DNA of 64,000 bases from Actinomycetota bacterium. Lineage in GTDB: Bacteria > Actinomycetota > Thermoleophilia > Solirubrobacterales > Solirubrobacteraceae. Positions 39,556 through 48,894 of this stretch are shown here, piece by piece. Numbering within the stretch: position 1 is the stretch's first letter; each line of letters begins with the position of its first letter. The DNA is taken from assembly GCA_009699245.1 (NCBI GenBank), contig WLOQ01000010.1, forward strand, positions 1 to 64,000. Direction: 5' to 3'. A program made the translations under genes and the position numbers. Below the pieces are notes generated by a model. That model saw only the letters and a list, made by a program, of their open reading frames with translations, made no database searches and was not told the DNA's origin.

Positions 39556-41300
39556 CAGACCTCCACCTCCTCGCCCAGGTAGGCCGAGACGACCTTCGGA
39601 TCCGACAGGACGACATCCGGAGTGCCATCGGCGATGACGCGGCCGAAGTCGAGCACGACGACATGCTGCGCGATGGCCGTCACGAGCTCCATGTCGTGTT
39701 CGACGAGCAGCACCGAGGGGCCGTACCGGCCGGGAATCTCGGCGATGCGCCGCGCGATCTCCTCGGACTCCTCGCCGCCGAGTCCGGCTGCGGGCTCGTC
39801 GAGCAGCACGAGCTCCGGCTGCGCGGCGACGGCCCCGGCGACCTCGAGCAGTCGGCGAGTGCCGACGTCGATGTCACCGACGCGCGTGTCGCGTGGCGGG
39901 CACGAGAAGAAGGCGAGCAGGTCGTCGATGAAGTCCGGCGTCGCCACGCGGCGCTGTTCGCGCGAGAGCCCGAGGCGCAGGTACTCCTCGATGGACAGGT
40001 CCGGGATCGTGCGCCCCTGCTGGAAGGAGCGACGCACGCCATGGTGCGCACGCTCGTGCGCCGAGTAACCGTCGATCGGCGACCCTGCTGCGCTGACCGA
40101 CCCGCTGTAACTGCGATTGAACCCGGTCACGCAGTCGATGAAGGTCGACTTGCCGGCACCGTTGGGGCCGATCAGTGCCACGACCGATCCGTGCGGGACC
40201 GTGATCGAGACATCCTCGAGCGCCTTGACCTGCCCGTAGCTGAACGTGAGGCCCTCGACGACGAGGGCAGCCGCTGAACCATCAGCGGGTGCGGGCACCG
40301 AGGGCGGCTCGTAGCCGACGGGAGGCTCGGCGACCCCGAGCTCAGCGGTCTTGCGGCGACGTCGATGGAGGACGTCGCGAATGTCCTCCGCGGCGCCGAA
40401 CCCGCGGCGCAGACCGAGGATCGCGCCGACGCCGAAGAAGATGTCACCGATGTCCTGGGGAAGCCCGAGGAGCTTGAGGATCGTCGGCATGAAGGCGAAG
40501 AGCGCGCCGCCGATCAGCGCGCCTTCGACGAAGCGCGAGCCGACCATGATCGCGAGTGCGAAGAGGCTCAGCGACCCGAGCGGCGAGAGGCTGCCGCTCG
40601 GCTCGGCAGTCCCGAGCTGGACGGCGAAGATTGCACCGGCGACGCCGCCGCAGAGCGCACTCACGCCGAAGGCGGTCATCTTCGCGATCGGTGCGCTGCG
40701 TCCGAGGGCCGCCGTGGCGCGCTCGCTTTCGCGCAGGGCAGACCAGCTGCTGCCGATGTTCGTCCGGCCGAGGATCGTGACGATCAGTGCCACCACGATG
40801 AACGCGCCGGCGGCGAAGAGATAGAAGGACCCCTCGCTCATGAGCGCATCTGGGCGCTCGATGAAGTTCGCCTGCTTTGCGCCCGGGAACCCCTTGACGG
40901 AGAGATACACCGTCAAGGCAGTCGAGAACGCCAACGTCACGACGCCGAGGTTGATGCCGCGCAGGCGCAGGGCCGGCAGGCTGACGAGCACGCCGATCGG
41001 GACCGTGATGAGGCTCGCGATGACGAGCTTGATGAGGAAGGGCATCCCCGGCGCGTGGACGTTGAGCCAGAGGATCACGAACGCTCCGACGGCCATGAAT
41101 GCCGTCTGGGCGAGGCAGATGAGGGCTGCGCGCCCTGTGACGACGCCGAGCCCGAGCAGCGCGATCGCGAAGATCGCCGCCGTCGTCGCGTTGTACTGAT
41201 CGAATTCGGAAAGGAAGACCGGGGGGATCAGCAGCAGGACGAGGACGACCACCGCGACCGGCAGGCTGCGGACGATCCAGCGGGGATCAGCGAGCCGCAT
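39555..41300 (-). CDS. Fused LivM permease-LivG ATPase
   Basis: 581 aa. Residues 1-~300 are a LivM-type permease with about 8-10 helices (LLGLGVVTGRAALICLAQTA, ALRLRGINLGVVTLA). A charged linker (RRRRKTAEL, Pro-rich) joins a LivG-type ATPase from about residue 345. Walker A is GPNGAGKSTF near residue 375 and Walker B is LVLLDEPAAGLGGEES. The ABC signature is degenerate: DVGTRRLLEV where LivG normally has LSYGQQRRLE. Such fusions ensure 1:1 permease/ATPase stoichiometry. The start overlaps the livH end by 14 bases. Confidence 0.9.
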   Translation of the reverse strand: MRLADPRWIVRSLPVAVVVLVLLLIPPVFLSEFDQYNATTAAIFAIALLGLGVVTGRAALICLAQTAFMAVGAFVILWLNVHAPGMPFLIKLVIASLITVPIGVLVSLPALRLRGINLGVVTLAFSTALTVYLSVKGFPGAKQANFIERPDALMSEGSFYLFAAGAFIVVALIVTILGRTNIGSSWSALRESERATAALGRSAPIAKMTAFGVSALCGGVAGAIFAVQLGTAEPSGSLSPLGSLSLFALAIMVGSRFVEGALIGGALFAFMPTILKLLGLPQDIGDIFFGVGAILGLRRGFGAAEDIRDVLHRRRRKTAELGVAEPPVGYEPPSVPAPADGSAAALVVEGLTFSYGQVKALEDVSITVPHGSVVALIGPNGAGKSTFIDCVTGFNRSYSGSVSAAGSPIDGYSAHERAHHGVRRSFQQGRTIPDLSIEEYLRLGLSREQRRVATPDFIDDLLAFFSCPPRDTRVGDIDVGTRRLLEVAGAVAAQPELVLLDEPAAGLGGEESEEIARRIAEIPGRYGPSVLLVEHDMELVTAIAQHVVVLDFGRVIADGTPDVVLSDPKVVSAYLGEEVEV

Positions 41301-42144
41301 CCCACACCTCCTTGCGCTGCGTCCACATCAGGACGATGACGATGACGGCCAGGGGGATGATGTCCTGGTACTGCTTGACCTCTGGCCAGTACTCGGTCAT
41401 GCCGGTGATGATGCCGATGCCGACGCCGCCGACGACCGCGAGCCAGGTGCTGCGGAAGAGGCCGAGCGACGCGGCGGCGAGCGCCGGAAGGATCAGGAGG
41501 CCGATGCTCAGGAAGTCGGCGCCGCGTGACGGCGTGACGACGAGCAGCCCGACGGCCGTGATGGCGCCGGTGACGCCCCAGACGCCGACGGCGAGCCAGC
41601 GCGACGGGACGCCGAGGAGCTCGGCTGTCTGTGGGCGCTCGGACTGCGCGCGCAGCCGGATGCCGAGGCGCGTGCCGCGCAGGAAGACGTCAACGAGGAA
41701 GGCGAGGACGATGGCCGCGAGGACCACTGCGAGACCCGCCCAGGTCACGTTGACGCCGAAGATTCTGAAGGTCGATCCGCCGAAGAGCTCAGGCGCGACC
41801 CGGGGGGTGCTGCCCGCGATGCGGAAGCCGAGGGTGAGCAGCGTGATGAAGATGGCGATCGCCACCGTCGAGCGCCGCTCGGTCGGTGCGTCGGCGAACC
41901 ACGCCGACATGAGGGAGCCGCAGATGACTGCGACGCCCGCACCTGCGGCGGCGCCCACAAGCGCCGCCGGCAGGTACGCCCAGCCATGTTCGCTGAGAAT
42001 GATGGCGACATATGCGCCAATCGCGCCGATGGCCGTCTGCGCGAAGTTGAGCACGCGCACCATGCGGAACATCACGACGAGACAGACCGCGACCAGGGCA
42101 TACGCCCCGCCGTAGATCAGTCCCGAAACCGCATAGTTGAACAT
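41287..42144 (-). CDS. livH: Branched-chain-amino-acid-type ABC transporter permease LivH
   Basis: 285 aa with about 8 hydrophobic helices, including the family's early MFNYAVSGLIYGGAYALVAV and the motif LAVGVWGVTGAITAVGLLVV. The cytoplasmic coupling loop between helices (GIRLRAQSERPQTAELLGV) is typical of LivH. It heterodimerises with the LivM part of the fused protein encoded next. The gap to the binding-protein gene upstream is 35 bases. Confidence 0.9.
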   Translation of the reverse strand: MFNYAVSGLIYGGAYALVAVCLVVMFRMVRVLNFAQTAIGAIGAYVAIILSEHGWAYLPAALVGAAAGAGVAVICGSLMSAWFADAPTERRSTVAIAIFITLLTLGFRIAGSTPRVAPELFGGSTFRIFGVNVTWAGLAVVLAAIVLAFLVDVFLRGTRLGIRLRAQSERPQTAELLGVPSRWLAVGVWGVTGAITAVGLLVVTPSRGADFLSIGLLILPALAAASLGLFRSTWLAVVGGVGIGIITGMTEYWPEVKQYQDIIPLAVIVIVLMWTQRKEVWDAAR

Positions 42145-42179
42145 GCTCAGACCTCGCGCAGTGGCTCAGCAGGGAGGGA

Positions 42180-43397
42180 CTAGCCCCAGACGATCCAGTC
42201 CGGCGTGGCGACGACCCACTTGCCGTTCTCGATCTTCACCATCTTGGCGCCCTTGTTCGAGTTGTGAGCCTTGTCGGGCCCGAACGCGTACGGGGTCGCT
42301 GTCCAGCCGTCGGTGTCGACGCTGGTCGCCGCGAGGAGTGCCTTGTTGTAGGACTCCTTCGTGACCTCACCCTGGATGCCCGAAACGATCTTCGTGAACA
42401 TCGTCGCGGCGTGCCAGCCGAACTGCGACAGGCCGGACACCGGGACGCCGTGCTTCTTGAACGATGCCAGCATCGGTGCGAGCTTCGGATCGGGCTCCGT
42501 GAACGGCAGGAGCTCAGACGTCGCGTAGATCTCCTTGACGTCGCCGAGGGCCTTCGCGAGGTCCGGGTTGTACTGCGAGCCCATGAAGACGAGCGGCACA
42601 GTGGTGAGGCCCTGCTTGTCGCGGGCCACGGCCATCGGGCCGGTCTGGTTCGCCGTACCGTCGGTCGCGATCGCCTCGCAGCCCTTGGACTTCGCCGTGG
42701 CGAAGAGGGCGTCGAGGTTCGACTTCTGCGTCAGCGACTGATCAGCCATCGTCAGCGCCTCGCCGTACTTCTCCTCGTACCACTTGATGACGTCGGGAGC
42801 GTACGGGATCTGCAGGGTCGTGAAGATCGCGCAGACCTTCTTCTTGCCCAGCGTGTCACGCGCGTAGGTGAGTGCCACCCTGAAGTCGCCCGTCGGGCCG
42901 GTGTTGACCGGCGAGACGTTCGGCTGCAGGAAGCACGGCGGAATTGCGCCGCCGCCCATGATGCTGCGGATCTCGTTGGCCTCGAGGTACTTCTGGTTGA
43001 CCGCGCAGCCGACGAGGGTCATGTCGCCGACGAGGCCGATGACCTTCTCCTGCTCGACGAGCTCACGCGCTGCGCGAGCGGTCAGAGCGGGATCGGTCTT
43101 GTCGTCCTTGACGACGACCTCGACCTTGTAGCCGTTGACGCCGCCCTTGGCGTTGAGATCGTCGAAGTACGCCTGGACGGCCTTCGACATCTCGCCGAGC
43201 GGGATCGGACCCGTGATCGCCGCGATGTTGCCGATCTTGATCGTGCCCTTGTTGGCTGCCGGCTGAGCGGCAGTGGTCTTCGAGCCCGTGCCCGAATCCT
43301 TGCTGTCATTCCCGCACGCAGCGAGCACGACGGCCGCGAGCATCACTGCGGTGACTGCCGCGAGCATGCGCACGTACTTCATGGACAGAGTCTTCAA
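42180..43397 (-). CDS. Liv-type ABC substrate-binding lipoprotein
   Basis: 405 aa from TTG 43397, chosen because GAGGAGGAACAGCG lies 7-8 bases before it; ATG 43382 is the alternative. Lipoprotein signal with hydrophobic core and lipobox VLAAC (Cys28), a Ser/Lys/Thr linker, then a type 1 periplasmic-binding fold (IKIGNIAAITGPIPLGE). It is the binding component of the importer encoded downstream. It is only distantly similar to the tandem pair at 0-1.6 kb. The 125-base gap upstream may hold its promoter (TAGCCT on the minus strand at 43471-43476), and no gene is seen there. Confidence 0.88.
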   Translation of the reverse strand: MKTLSMKYVRMLAAVTAVMLAAVVLAACGNDSKDSGTGSKTTAAQPAANKGTIKIGNIAAITGPIPLGEMSKAVQAYFDDLNAKGGVNGYKVEVVVKDDKTDPALTARAARELVEQEKVIGLVGDMTLVGCAVNQKYLEANEIRSIMGGGAIPPCFLQPNVSPVNTGPTGDFRVALTYARDTLGKKKVCAIFTTLQIPYAPDVIKWYEEKYGEALTMADQSLTQKSNLDALFATAKSKGCEAIATDGTANQTGPMAVARDKQGLTTVPLVFMGSQYNPDLAKALGDVKEIYATSELLPFTEPDPKLAPMLASFKKHGVPVSGLSQFGWHAATMFTKIVSGIQGEVTKESYNKALLAATSVDTDGWTATPYAFGPDKAHNSNKGAKMVKIENGKWVVATPDWIVWG

Positions 43398-43522
43398 CGC
43401 TGTTCCTCCTCAGGAAGCTTTTGATGGGTTGGAGGCGGCCCGACTGGACCGGACCCCGGTTCGCGGCCGAAGGCTACCTTGTCACCCGGCCGAGTGCCAG
43501 ACGGAATCAAATTTGGTGAAGC

Positions 43523-43813
43523 TCAGGCCTCGGACAGCAGCCGGGTCTCGATCTCCGCGACGAATTCCTTGGGGCTGTGCGGGAACTTTTCGCGGCCGCC
43601 GTTCTCGTAGTAGTCCTGCTCCACGGCCTCCCAGCCGTCGGGTGCTGCGTGGCCGACGAGCCAGACGAAGATGCCGTCCTCCTCGTTGAACCAGCCGCCC
43701 TTGACCTCGAAGCCGACGCGCTTGCGCGCGGGGACGACCCAGTTGGTCCAGAGGTCGCGGAAGTCATCCATGTGGCCGGGCTTGATGGTGTAGGTGCGTA
43801 GCTGCCAGATCAT
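43523..43813 (-). CDS. NIPSNAP-family small protein
   Basis: 96 aa. It begins MIWQLRTYTIKPGHMDDFRD, the standard NIPSNAP opening, and has a single ferredoxin-like alpha/beta domain expected to dimerise (Dabb superfamily, as with the EthD proteins nearby). Role unknown; often found next to catabolic and transport genes. TATAGA ends 6 bases before ATG 43813, another leaderless-type arrangement. Confidence 0.8.
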   Translation of the reverse strand: MIWQLRTYTIKPGHMDDFRDLWTNWVVPARKRVGFEVKGGWFNEEDGIFVWLVGHAAPDGWEAVEQDYYENGGREKFPHSPKEFVAEIETRLLSEA

Positions 43814-43819
43814 GCGCCG

Positions 43820-43825
43820 TCTATA
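43820..43825 (-). promoter_or_regulatory. -10 box 6 bases before NIPSNAP start
   Basis: TATAGA on the minus strand, 6 bases from ATG 43813, with no ribosome site between. The fit to TAnnnT is imperfect at the last base. Confidence 0.35.
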
Positions 43826-43900
43826 CCATGGCCCGGGTGTTGACGGCGTGGACGCTCCCGAGGCTGCAGGCGTGATGCGGCCCGGTGCGCGCTGAGCGCC

Positions 43901-45523
43901 GTGCCGTCCCCGACGGCGGACGCCTGGGCACCGCTGCGGCGTCCGATCTATCGCGGACTGCTCCTCTGCCAGTTCGCGAGCAACGTCGGCACGTGGATGC
44001 AGGTGGTCGGGGCGCAGTGGCTCATGGGCGACCTCACCTCGAGCGTCACGGCGGTCGCGCTCGTCCAGACGGCCGTCACGCTGCCGGTCTTCCTCGCGGT
44101 GCTCCCAGCCGGCGCGCTCGGCGACCTGCTCGACCGGCGGGTGCTGCTGATCGCCTCCCAAGGCGGGATGGCCGTCGTCGCGGCGATTCTCGCGCTGATG
44201 ACCGAGGGCGGCATGATGACGCCCTGGCTCCTGCTGAGCCTCACCTTCCTCCTCGGTATGGGCCAGGCGGTGGTGGTGCCGTCGTGGCATGCGATCCAGC
44301 CGGAACTCGTTCCGCGCGAGGAGATCCCCCAGGCGGTGACGCTCCACGGCGTCAATGTGAACTTCGCTCGCGCGGTGGGGCCGGCGATCGGCGGCCTCGT
44401 GATCGCCGCCGTCGGCCCGGCCGCCGTCTTCGGGCTCAACGCGCTGTCGTTCGGCTTCAGCGTCATCGCGCTCGCACGCTGGAAGCGCGTGAAGGTCGAG
44501 CAGCGGTTCGCGACCGAGGGGTTCCTGCGTGCGATGCGGGCCGGTGGCGCCTACGTCCGCGCGACCCCGCCGATGCGCATCCTGCTGATGCGGCTCGGCG
44601 CCTTCATGGTCTTCGCGAGCGCGCTGTGGACGCTGCTGCCGATCGTCGCGCGCGATCGGCTCGACCTGAGCTCCACCGGGTACGGCCTCCTGCTCGCGGC
44701 CGCCGGGATCGGCGCGGCCACCGGCGTGGTGACGCTACCGCCACTGCGGCGCAGGTTCTCGACGAACGCGATCATCGGGCTCTCCTCCGGGGCGTTCGGC
44801 ATCGGACTCCTCGTCCTCGGCCTCTCCCACTCCGTCGTACCCGATGTCGTCGTGCTGCCGGTCCTCGGCCTTGCCTGGGTGGCGACGCTCTCCTCGATGA
44901 TGGCCGCCGCGCAGTCGATGCTCCCCGCCTGGTCCAGGGCGCGCGGCCTGTCCTGGTACGTCGTGGTCGTGATGGGCGGGCAGGCCGGGGGCTCGATCCT
45001 CTGGGGTCTCGTCGCCGAGCATCCGTCGCTAACGTTCGCCCTCGTGCTCACCGGCGCCGGGCTCGTGGGCAACTCGATCTCCGGGCGGTGGCTCCCGGTC
45101 AACTGGCTCAACGTCGACCTCGAGGTCTCGCAGCACTGGCCGCAGGACGACCTCGACGAGGAGCTGCCGGACGACGCCGGGCCCTTCCACGTGCGCGTGC
45201 GCTACGCCGTGCAGCCTGGGGCCGCGGCGCAGTTCCGCAAGGCGATGGAACCGGTCAGTCGCCAGCGCCGGCGCACCGGCGCGACCCGCTGGGTCCTGCG
45301 TGAGGACCCGCAGACCCCCGGGATGTTCATCGAATCCTGGTACGTCCCCCTTTGGATCGACCATCAGCGCCAGCACCGCGAGCGCACGACGATGCGCGAC
45401 CGGGAGATCGAGGAGGCGGCCCTGGCCTTCCTCGTCCCGGGCACCGAACCGGCGATCGAGCGCGTCCTCGCCGAGCCGCCCCGCAGGCTCGGCCTCCTGC
45501 GCCGCCGGGCCCGCGCCAGCTAG
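43901..45523 (+). CDS. MFS_3 transporter with C-terminal monooxygenase-like domain
   Basis: 540 aa from GTG 43901. Residues ~15-405 are an MFS permease of the EntS/MFS_3 class (GTWMQVVGAQWLM, FLAVLPAGALGDLLDRR). The last ~110 residues form a soluble ABM/Dabb-like domain (HVRVRYAVQPGAAAQFRKAM, WYVPLWIDHQRQHRERTTM), as is usual for full-length MFS_3 members. Exporters of siderophores or lipophilic compounds belong here. It is 12 bases upstream of the phosphatase gene. Confidence 0.85.
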   Translation: MPSPTADAWAPLRRPIYRGLLLCQFASNVGTWMQVVGAQWLMGDLTSSVTAVALVQTAVTLPVFLAVLPAGALGDLLDRRVLLIASQGGMAVVAAILALMTEGGMMTPWLLLSLTFLLGMGQAVVVPSWHAIQPELVPREEIPQAVTLHGVNVNFARAVGPAIGGLVIAAVGPAAVFGLNALSFGFSVIALARWKRVKVEQRFATEGFLRAMRAGGAYVRATPPMRILLMRLGAFMVFASALWTLLPIVARDRLDLSSTGYGLLLAAAGIGAATGVVTLPPLRRRFSTNAIIGLSSGAFGIGLLVLGLSHSVVPDVVVLPVLGLAWVATLSSMMAAAQSMLPAWSRARGLSWYVVVVMGGQAGGSILWGLVAEHPSLTFALVLTGAGLVGNSISGRWLPVNWLNVDLEVSQHWPQDDLDEELPDDAGPFHVRVRYAVQPGAAAQFRKAMEPVSRQRRRTGATRWVLREDPQTPGMFIESWYVPLWIDHQRQHRERTTMRDREIEEAALAFLVPGTEPAIERVLAEPPRRLGLLRRRARAS

Positions 45524-45526
45524 GTT
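45521..45526 (+). promoter_or_regulatory. -10 box near phosphatase start
   Basis: TAGGTT overlaps the upstream stop codon TAG and ends 9 bases before ATG 45536. Possible leaderless start, or chance. Confidence 0.3.
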
Positions 45527-45535
45527 CCGGCCGCG

Positions 45536-46213
45536 ATGCCCACGCTCCTGCTCGTCCGTCACGGCCAGGCGTCCTTCGGGACCGCCGACTACGACCGCCT
45601 CTCCGAGCTCGGCCACCGGCAGGCGGAGGTCGTCGCGCAGACCCTCGCGAGCCGCGGCACCGTCGTGTCACGGATCGTGTCCGGAAGCCTCGTGCGTCAG
45701 CGGGAGACGGCCGCGCCGCTCGCGCAGGCGCTGGGCCTTGAGCCTGAAATCGACGCGGCGTGGAACGAGTACGACACGGATGGAATCCTCGCCTGCCACT
45801 CGGGCGCCGGCCTGCGGCTCGAGCATGGGGACGACGCGCCGGCTGTGTCGAACGAGGCCTTTCAGGACGTGCTCGACCGCGCGCTGCTCGACTGGGTCGC
45901 GGCCGGCGAGACGGGGCCCGCCCCTGAAACGTGGACCGGCTTTGCGGCGCGCGTCGGTGGGGCGCTCGAGCGCCTGTGCCGCGAGCTCGGCCCCGGCGAG
46001 ACCGCCGTCGCGTGCACCTCGGGCGGCGCGCTCGCGGCAGCCTGCAGCGGGCTGCTCGAGAGCGTCTCGGCGTTCGTCCCGCTGCAGCGCGTCGCCGTCA
46101 ACGCGGGGATCACGCGCGTCGTCAGCGGCCGCCGCGGCATCTCGCTGCTCTCCTTCAACGATCACAGTCACCTCGAGGCCGCCGGTGGACGCGGGCTCGT
46201 GACGTTCCGCTGA
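45536..46213 (+). CDS. Histidine phosphatase (phosphoglycerate mutase-like) family protein
   Basis: 225 aa. RHG signature LLLVRHGQASFGTADYDRLS at the N-terminus with the phosphorylated His; LTELG-like SELGHRQAE; the second catalytic half is CTSGGALAAACSG near residue 160, where classical members have a His (GGHG or SHG), so the second catalytic His is not obvious. Substrate unknown: phosphosugar, nucleotide or adenosylcobalamin-type intermediates are known for the family. Confidence 0.8.
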   Translation: MPTLLLVRHGQASFGTADYDRLSELGHRQAEVVAQTLASRGTVVSRIVSGSLVRQRETAAPLAQALGLEPEIDAAWNEYDTDGILACHSGAGLRLEHGDDAPAVSNEAFQDVLDRALLDWVAAGETGPAPETWTGFAARVGGALERLCRELGPGETAVACTSGGALAAACSGLLESVSAFVPLQRVAVNAGITRVVSGRRGISLLSFNDHSHLEAAGGRGLVTFR

Positions 46214-46216
46214 AGT

Positions 46217-46250
46217 TAGAATCGGTGCAATTCGGCGCCGTCCGCGGCGC
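46217..46250 (+). promoter_or_regulatory. Putative leuA -10 and short leader hairpin
   Basis: TAGAAT (46217-46222) is a good TAnnnT -10, giving a leader of about 48 bases. GCGCCG-TCCG-CGGCGC (46235-46250) could form a small hairpin in this leader. No T-box or leucine leader peptide is visible. Confidence 0.4.
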
Positions 46251-46276
46251 GTAACCGCCAGGCCACGAGACGAGCG

Positions 46277-48022
46277 ATGAGCACCCCCACCACCAACGCC
46301 TCCTGGAGCACCCAGCGCGACTCCTCGATGCCATCGGGCCGTTACCGGCCCTTCAGCCACCGGGTCCCCTTCGCCCTTGAGGACCGCACCTGGCCCGATC
46401 GGGCCATCGATCGCGCGCCGATCTGGGCGGCCGTCGACCTGCGCGACGGTAACCAGGCGCTGATCGACCCGATGGATGCGACGCGCAAGCGCCGCATGTT
46501 CGACCTGCTCGTCTCGATCGGCATCAAGGAGATCGAGGTCGGCTACCCCGCCTCGGGCGAGACCGACTTCGAGTTCATCCGTTCGCTCATCGAGAGCGAC
46601 GCGATTCCGGACGATGTTCGCATCCAGGTGCTCGTCCCCGCACGCCCGGAGATGATCGAGCTGACCTTCGAGTGCCTGGAGGGCGCATCGAAGGCGCTGC
46701 TGCACCTCTACACCGCGACGGCGCCGCAGTGGCGTGAGCATGTGCTCGGCGTCGGGACGGATGGCGTCGCCGCGCTCGTGCGCGAGGCTGCCGAGGATGT
46801 CGCCCGCCGCGCCGAGAAGCTCACCGGGACCGACCTGCGCCTGCAGTTCTCCCCCGAGGTCTTCGTCCTCACGGAGCCGGAGCTGGCGCTCGCCACCTCC
46901 GACCTCGTGAGCTCCATCTGGGACCCGAGCCCCGACCGCCCGATGGTCCTGAACCTCCCCTCCACGGTCGAGGTCTCGACGCCGAACGTCTTCGCCGACC
47001 AGATCGAGTGGATGGACCGCCACATCGCGCGGCGTGACTCGGTGATCCTCTCCGTCCACCCACACAACGACCGCGGCACGGGCGTCGCCTCGGCCGAGCT
47101 CGCGCTGATGGCGGGCGCCGATCGCGTCGAGGGCTGCCTCTTCGGCAACGGGGAGCGGACCGGCAACGTCGACCTCATCACGCTCGCGCTGAACCTGCAC
47201 ACGCAGGGCATCAACCCCCAGCTGGAGCTGTCCGACATCGACGCGATCCGCAGCGCCGTCGAGTACTGCAACCAGATCCCGGTCCACGAGCGCCACCCCT
47301 ACGGCGGCGACCTCGTCTACACGTCGTTCTCCGGCACGCACCAAGACGCCATCAACAAGGTCTTCACCGCGCGCGACCGCGTGGCGCAGGAGACCGGCGT
47401 CCCGGTCGAGGAGCAGCCGTGGGAGATGCCGTACCTGCCGATTGACCCGCACGACGTGGGCCGCACGTATGAGGCGGTCATCCGCGTCAACAGCCAGTCC
47501 GGCAAGGGCGGCATGGCGTACCTCATGAAGACCGAGCACGGGCTCGATCTCCCTCGCGGCCTGCAGATCGAATTCTCGAAGATCGTCCAGGCGAAGACCG
47601 ACGAGCTCGGCGGCGAGGTCACGCCCGCCGAGCTCTGGGAGATCTTCTCCGGCGCGTACCTCCCGGCCGAGCAGGACGGCCGGCGCGGGCAGCGCATCAT
47701 CGAACTGCGCAACGTGTCGCTCGCCGACGACCGCGACGAGCTGACCGTGAAGCTCGAGCTCGGCGGCGAGGTCCGCGAGCTGAGCGGCGCCGGCAACGGA
47801 CCGATCGCGGCGTTCGTCACCGGCCTCGCCGAGCTCGGCATCGCCGTCGACGTCCTCGACTACTCCGAGCATGCGATGTCCGCTGGCGGCGACGCCGTGG
47901 CGGCTGCGTACGTCTACTGCGACGTCGATGGGACGCGCCTGTGGGGCGTCGGCATCGGCGCGAACATCGTGCGCGCCTCGCTCGACGCAGTCATGAGCGC
48001 CGTCGAGCGCGCACGCGGCTGA
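46277..48022 (+). CDS. leuA: 2-isopropylmalate synthase
   Basis: 581 aa, the long actinobacterial/fungal form. It condenses acetyl-CoA with 2-oxoisovalerate, the first step of leucine biosynthesis. TIM-barrel catalytic motifs: VDLRDGNQALIDPMD near residue 55 (DxRDGxQ) and SVHPHNDRGTGVASAELALM near residue 258 (metal-binding HxHND). The C-terminal ~130 residues are the LeuA_dimer regulatory domain that binds leucine for feedback inhibition. The stop shares a base with the MaoC start (TGATG at 48020-48024). Confidence 0.93.
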   Translation: MSTPTTNASWSTQRDSSMPSGRYRPFSHRVPFALEDRTWPDRAIDRAPIWAAVDLRDGNQALIDPMDATRKRRMFDLLVSIGIKEIEVGYPASGETDFEFIRSLIESDAIPDDVRIQVLVPARPEMIELTFECLEGASKALLHLYTATAPQWREHVLGVGTDGVAALVREAAEDVARRAEKLTGTDLRLQFSPEVFVLTEPELALATSDLVSSIWDPSPDRPMVLNLPSTVEVSTPNVFADQIEWMDRHIARRDSVILSVHPHNDRGTGVASAELALMAGADRVEGCLFGNGERTGNVDLITLALNLHTQGINPQLELSDIDAIRSAVEYCNQIPVHERHPYGGDLVYTSFSGTHQDAINKVFTARDRVAQETGVPVEEQPWEMPYLPIDPHDVGRTYEAVIRVNSQSGKGGMAYLMKTEHGLDLPRGLQIEFSKIVQAKTDELGGEVTPAELWEIFSGAYLPAEQDGRRGQRIIELRNVSLADDRDELTVKLELGGEVRELSGAGNGPIAAFVTGLAELGIAVDVLDYSEHAMSAGGDAVAAAYVYCDVDGTRLWGVGIGANIVRASLDAVMSAVERARG

Positions 48023-48894
48023 TGGACCCGCGCAAGCCGTTCACCGCGGAGCTCGCGCAGTCCCTTGTCGGCGCCTCGCTGCCGACAAGCCACCGCCGCT
48101 GGGACGCGGACGACGTGATCCTCTACCACCTCGGCGTGGGCGCCGGAGCGGCGCTCCCCGAAGGGGACCTGCGGTACGTCTACGAGCGCGACCTCGTCGT
48201 GCTGCCGAGCTTCGCCACCGCCGTGGTCCACCCGACCGGCACTGCCAGCGACCGCATCCCCGGGCTGACGCTCGACCGGTCGATGACCGTGCACGGCGAG
48301 CAGGAGGTCATCCTCCATCAGCCCATCCCGCTCGAGGCCGACACCGAGACGACGGGCAAGGTCATCGAGATCTGCGAGATGGGGCGCCACGCGCTGATCC
48401 GCACGGAGACGCAGACCCGCGACGCCGACGGCGTGCTGCTCTTCACCACCCGCTTCGGCATCGTGCTGCGCGAGGCCGGGGGCTTCGGCGTCGCGCGCAC
48501 GTCAGCCGTCGCCGACGACGCACCGGCCGAGCCCGCCGATGTCGTCGTGCGGGTGCCGACGAGCCCCCGCCAGGCGGCGATCTATCGCCTCTGCGGCGAC
48601 CGCAACCCGCTGCACATCGACCCGCAGCATGCGCGCGCGGTCGGCTTCGATCTCCCGATCCTCCACGGCCTCTCGACCTTCGGGGCGATCGTGCGCTGTG
48701 CGATCGACGAGGCGGCGGGCGGCCGTCCCCAGGATGTCGCCGCGATCGGGGCGCGCTTCGGCTCCCCCGTGATCCCCGGCGATGAGCTCGACGTCGAGCT
48801 CTGGCAGCGCGGGGAACACGTGCACATCCGGGCGCGTGTCCCGGGCGCTGAGCGGGCGGTCCTCACGCACGCCCACCTGCAGCTGCGGAGCTGA
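48022..48894 (+). CDS. MaoC-like double hot-dog dehydratase
   Basis: 290 aa from ATG 48022. An N-terminal degenerate hot-dog (FAS1-like dehydratase) is followed by a C-terminal MaoC/hydratase-2 domain. The signature lies at about residues 195-225: YRLCGDRNPLHIDPQHARAV and PILHGLSTFG. The Asp and His of the R-hydratase site (D in GDRN, H in LHID) are present. It hydrates 2-enoyl-CoA to (R)-3-hydroxyacyl-CoA in beta-oxidation-like pathways. Coupling to leuA by a one-base stop/start overlap is unexpected for this function. Confidence 0.88.
   Translation: MDPRKPFTAELAQSLVGASLPTSHRRWDADDVILYHLGVGAGAALPEGDLRYVYERDLVVLPSFATAVVHPTGTASDRIPGLTLDRSMTVHGEQEVILHQPIPLEADTETTGKVIEICEMGRHALIRTETQTRDADGVLLFTTRFGIVLREAGGFGVARTSAVADDAPAEPADVVVRVPTSPRQAAIYRLCGDRNPLHIDPQHARAVGFDLPILHGLSTFGAIVRCAIDEAAGGRPQDVAAIGARFGSPVIPGDELDVELWQRGEHVHIRARVPGAERAVLTHAHLQLRS

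Noticed and set aside
46214-46276. T-box or leucine attenuator before leuA
   Set aside because: The leader is only about 50 bases, with a 6-bp hairpin, no specifier loop, T-box sequence or Leu-codon run.
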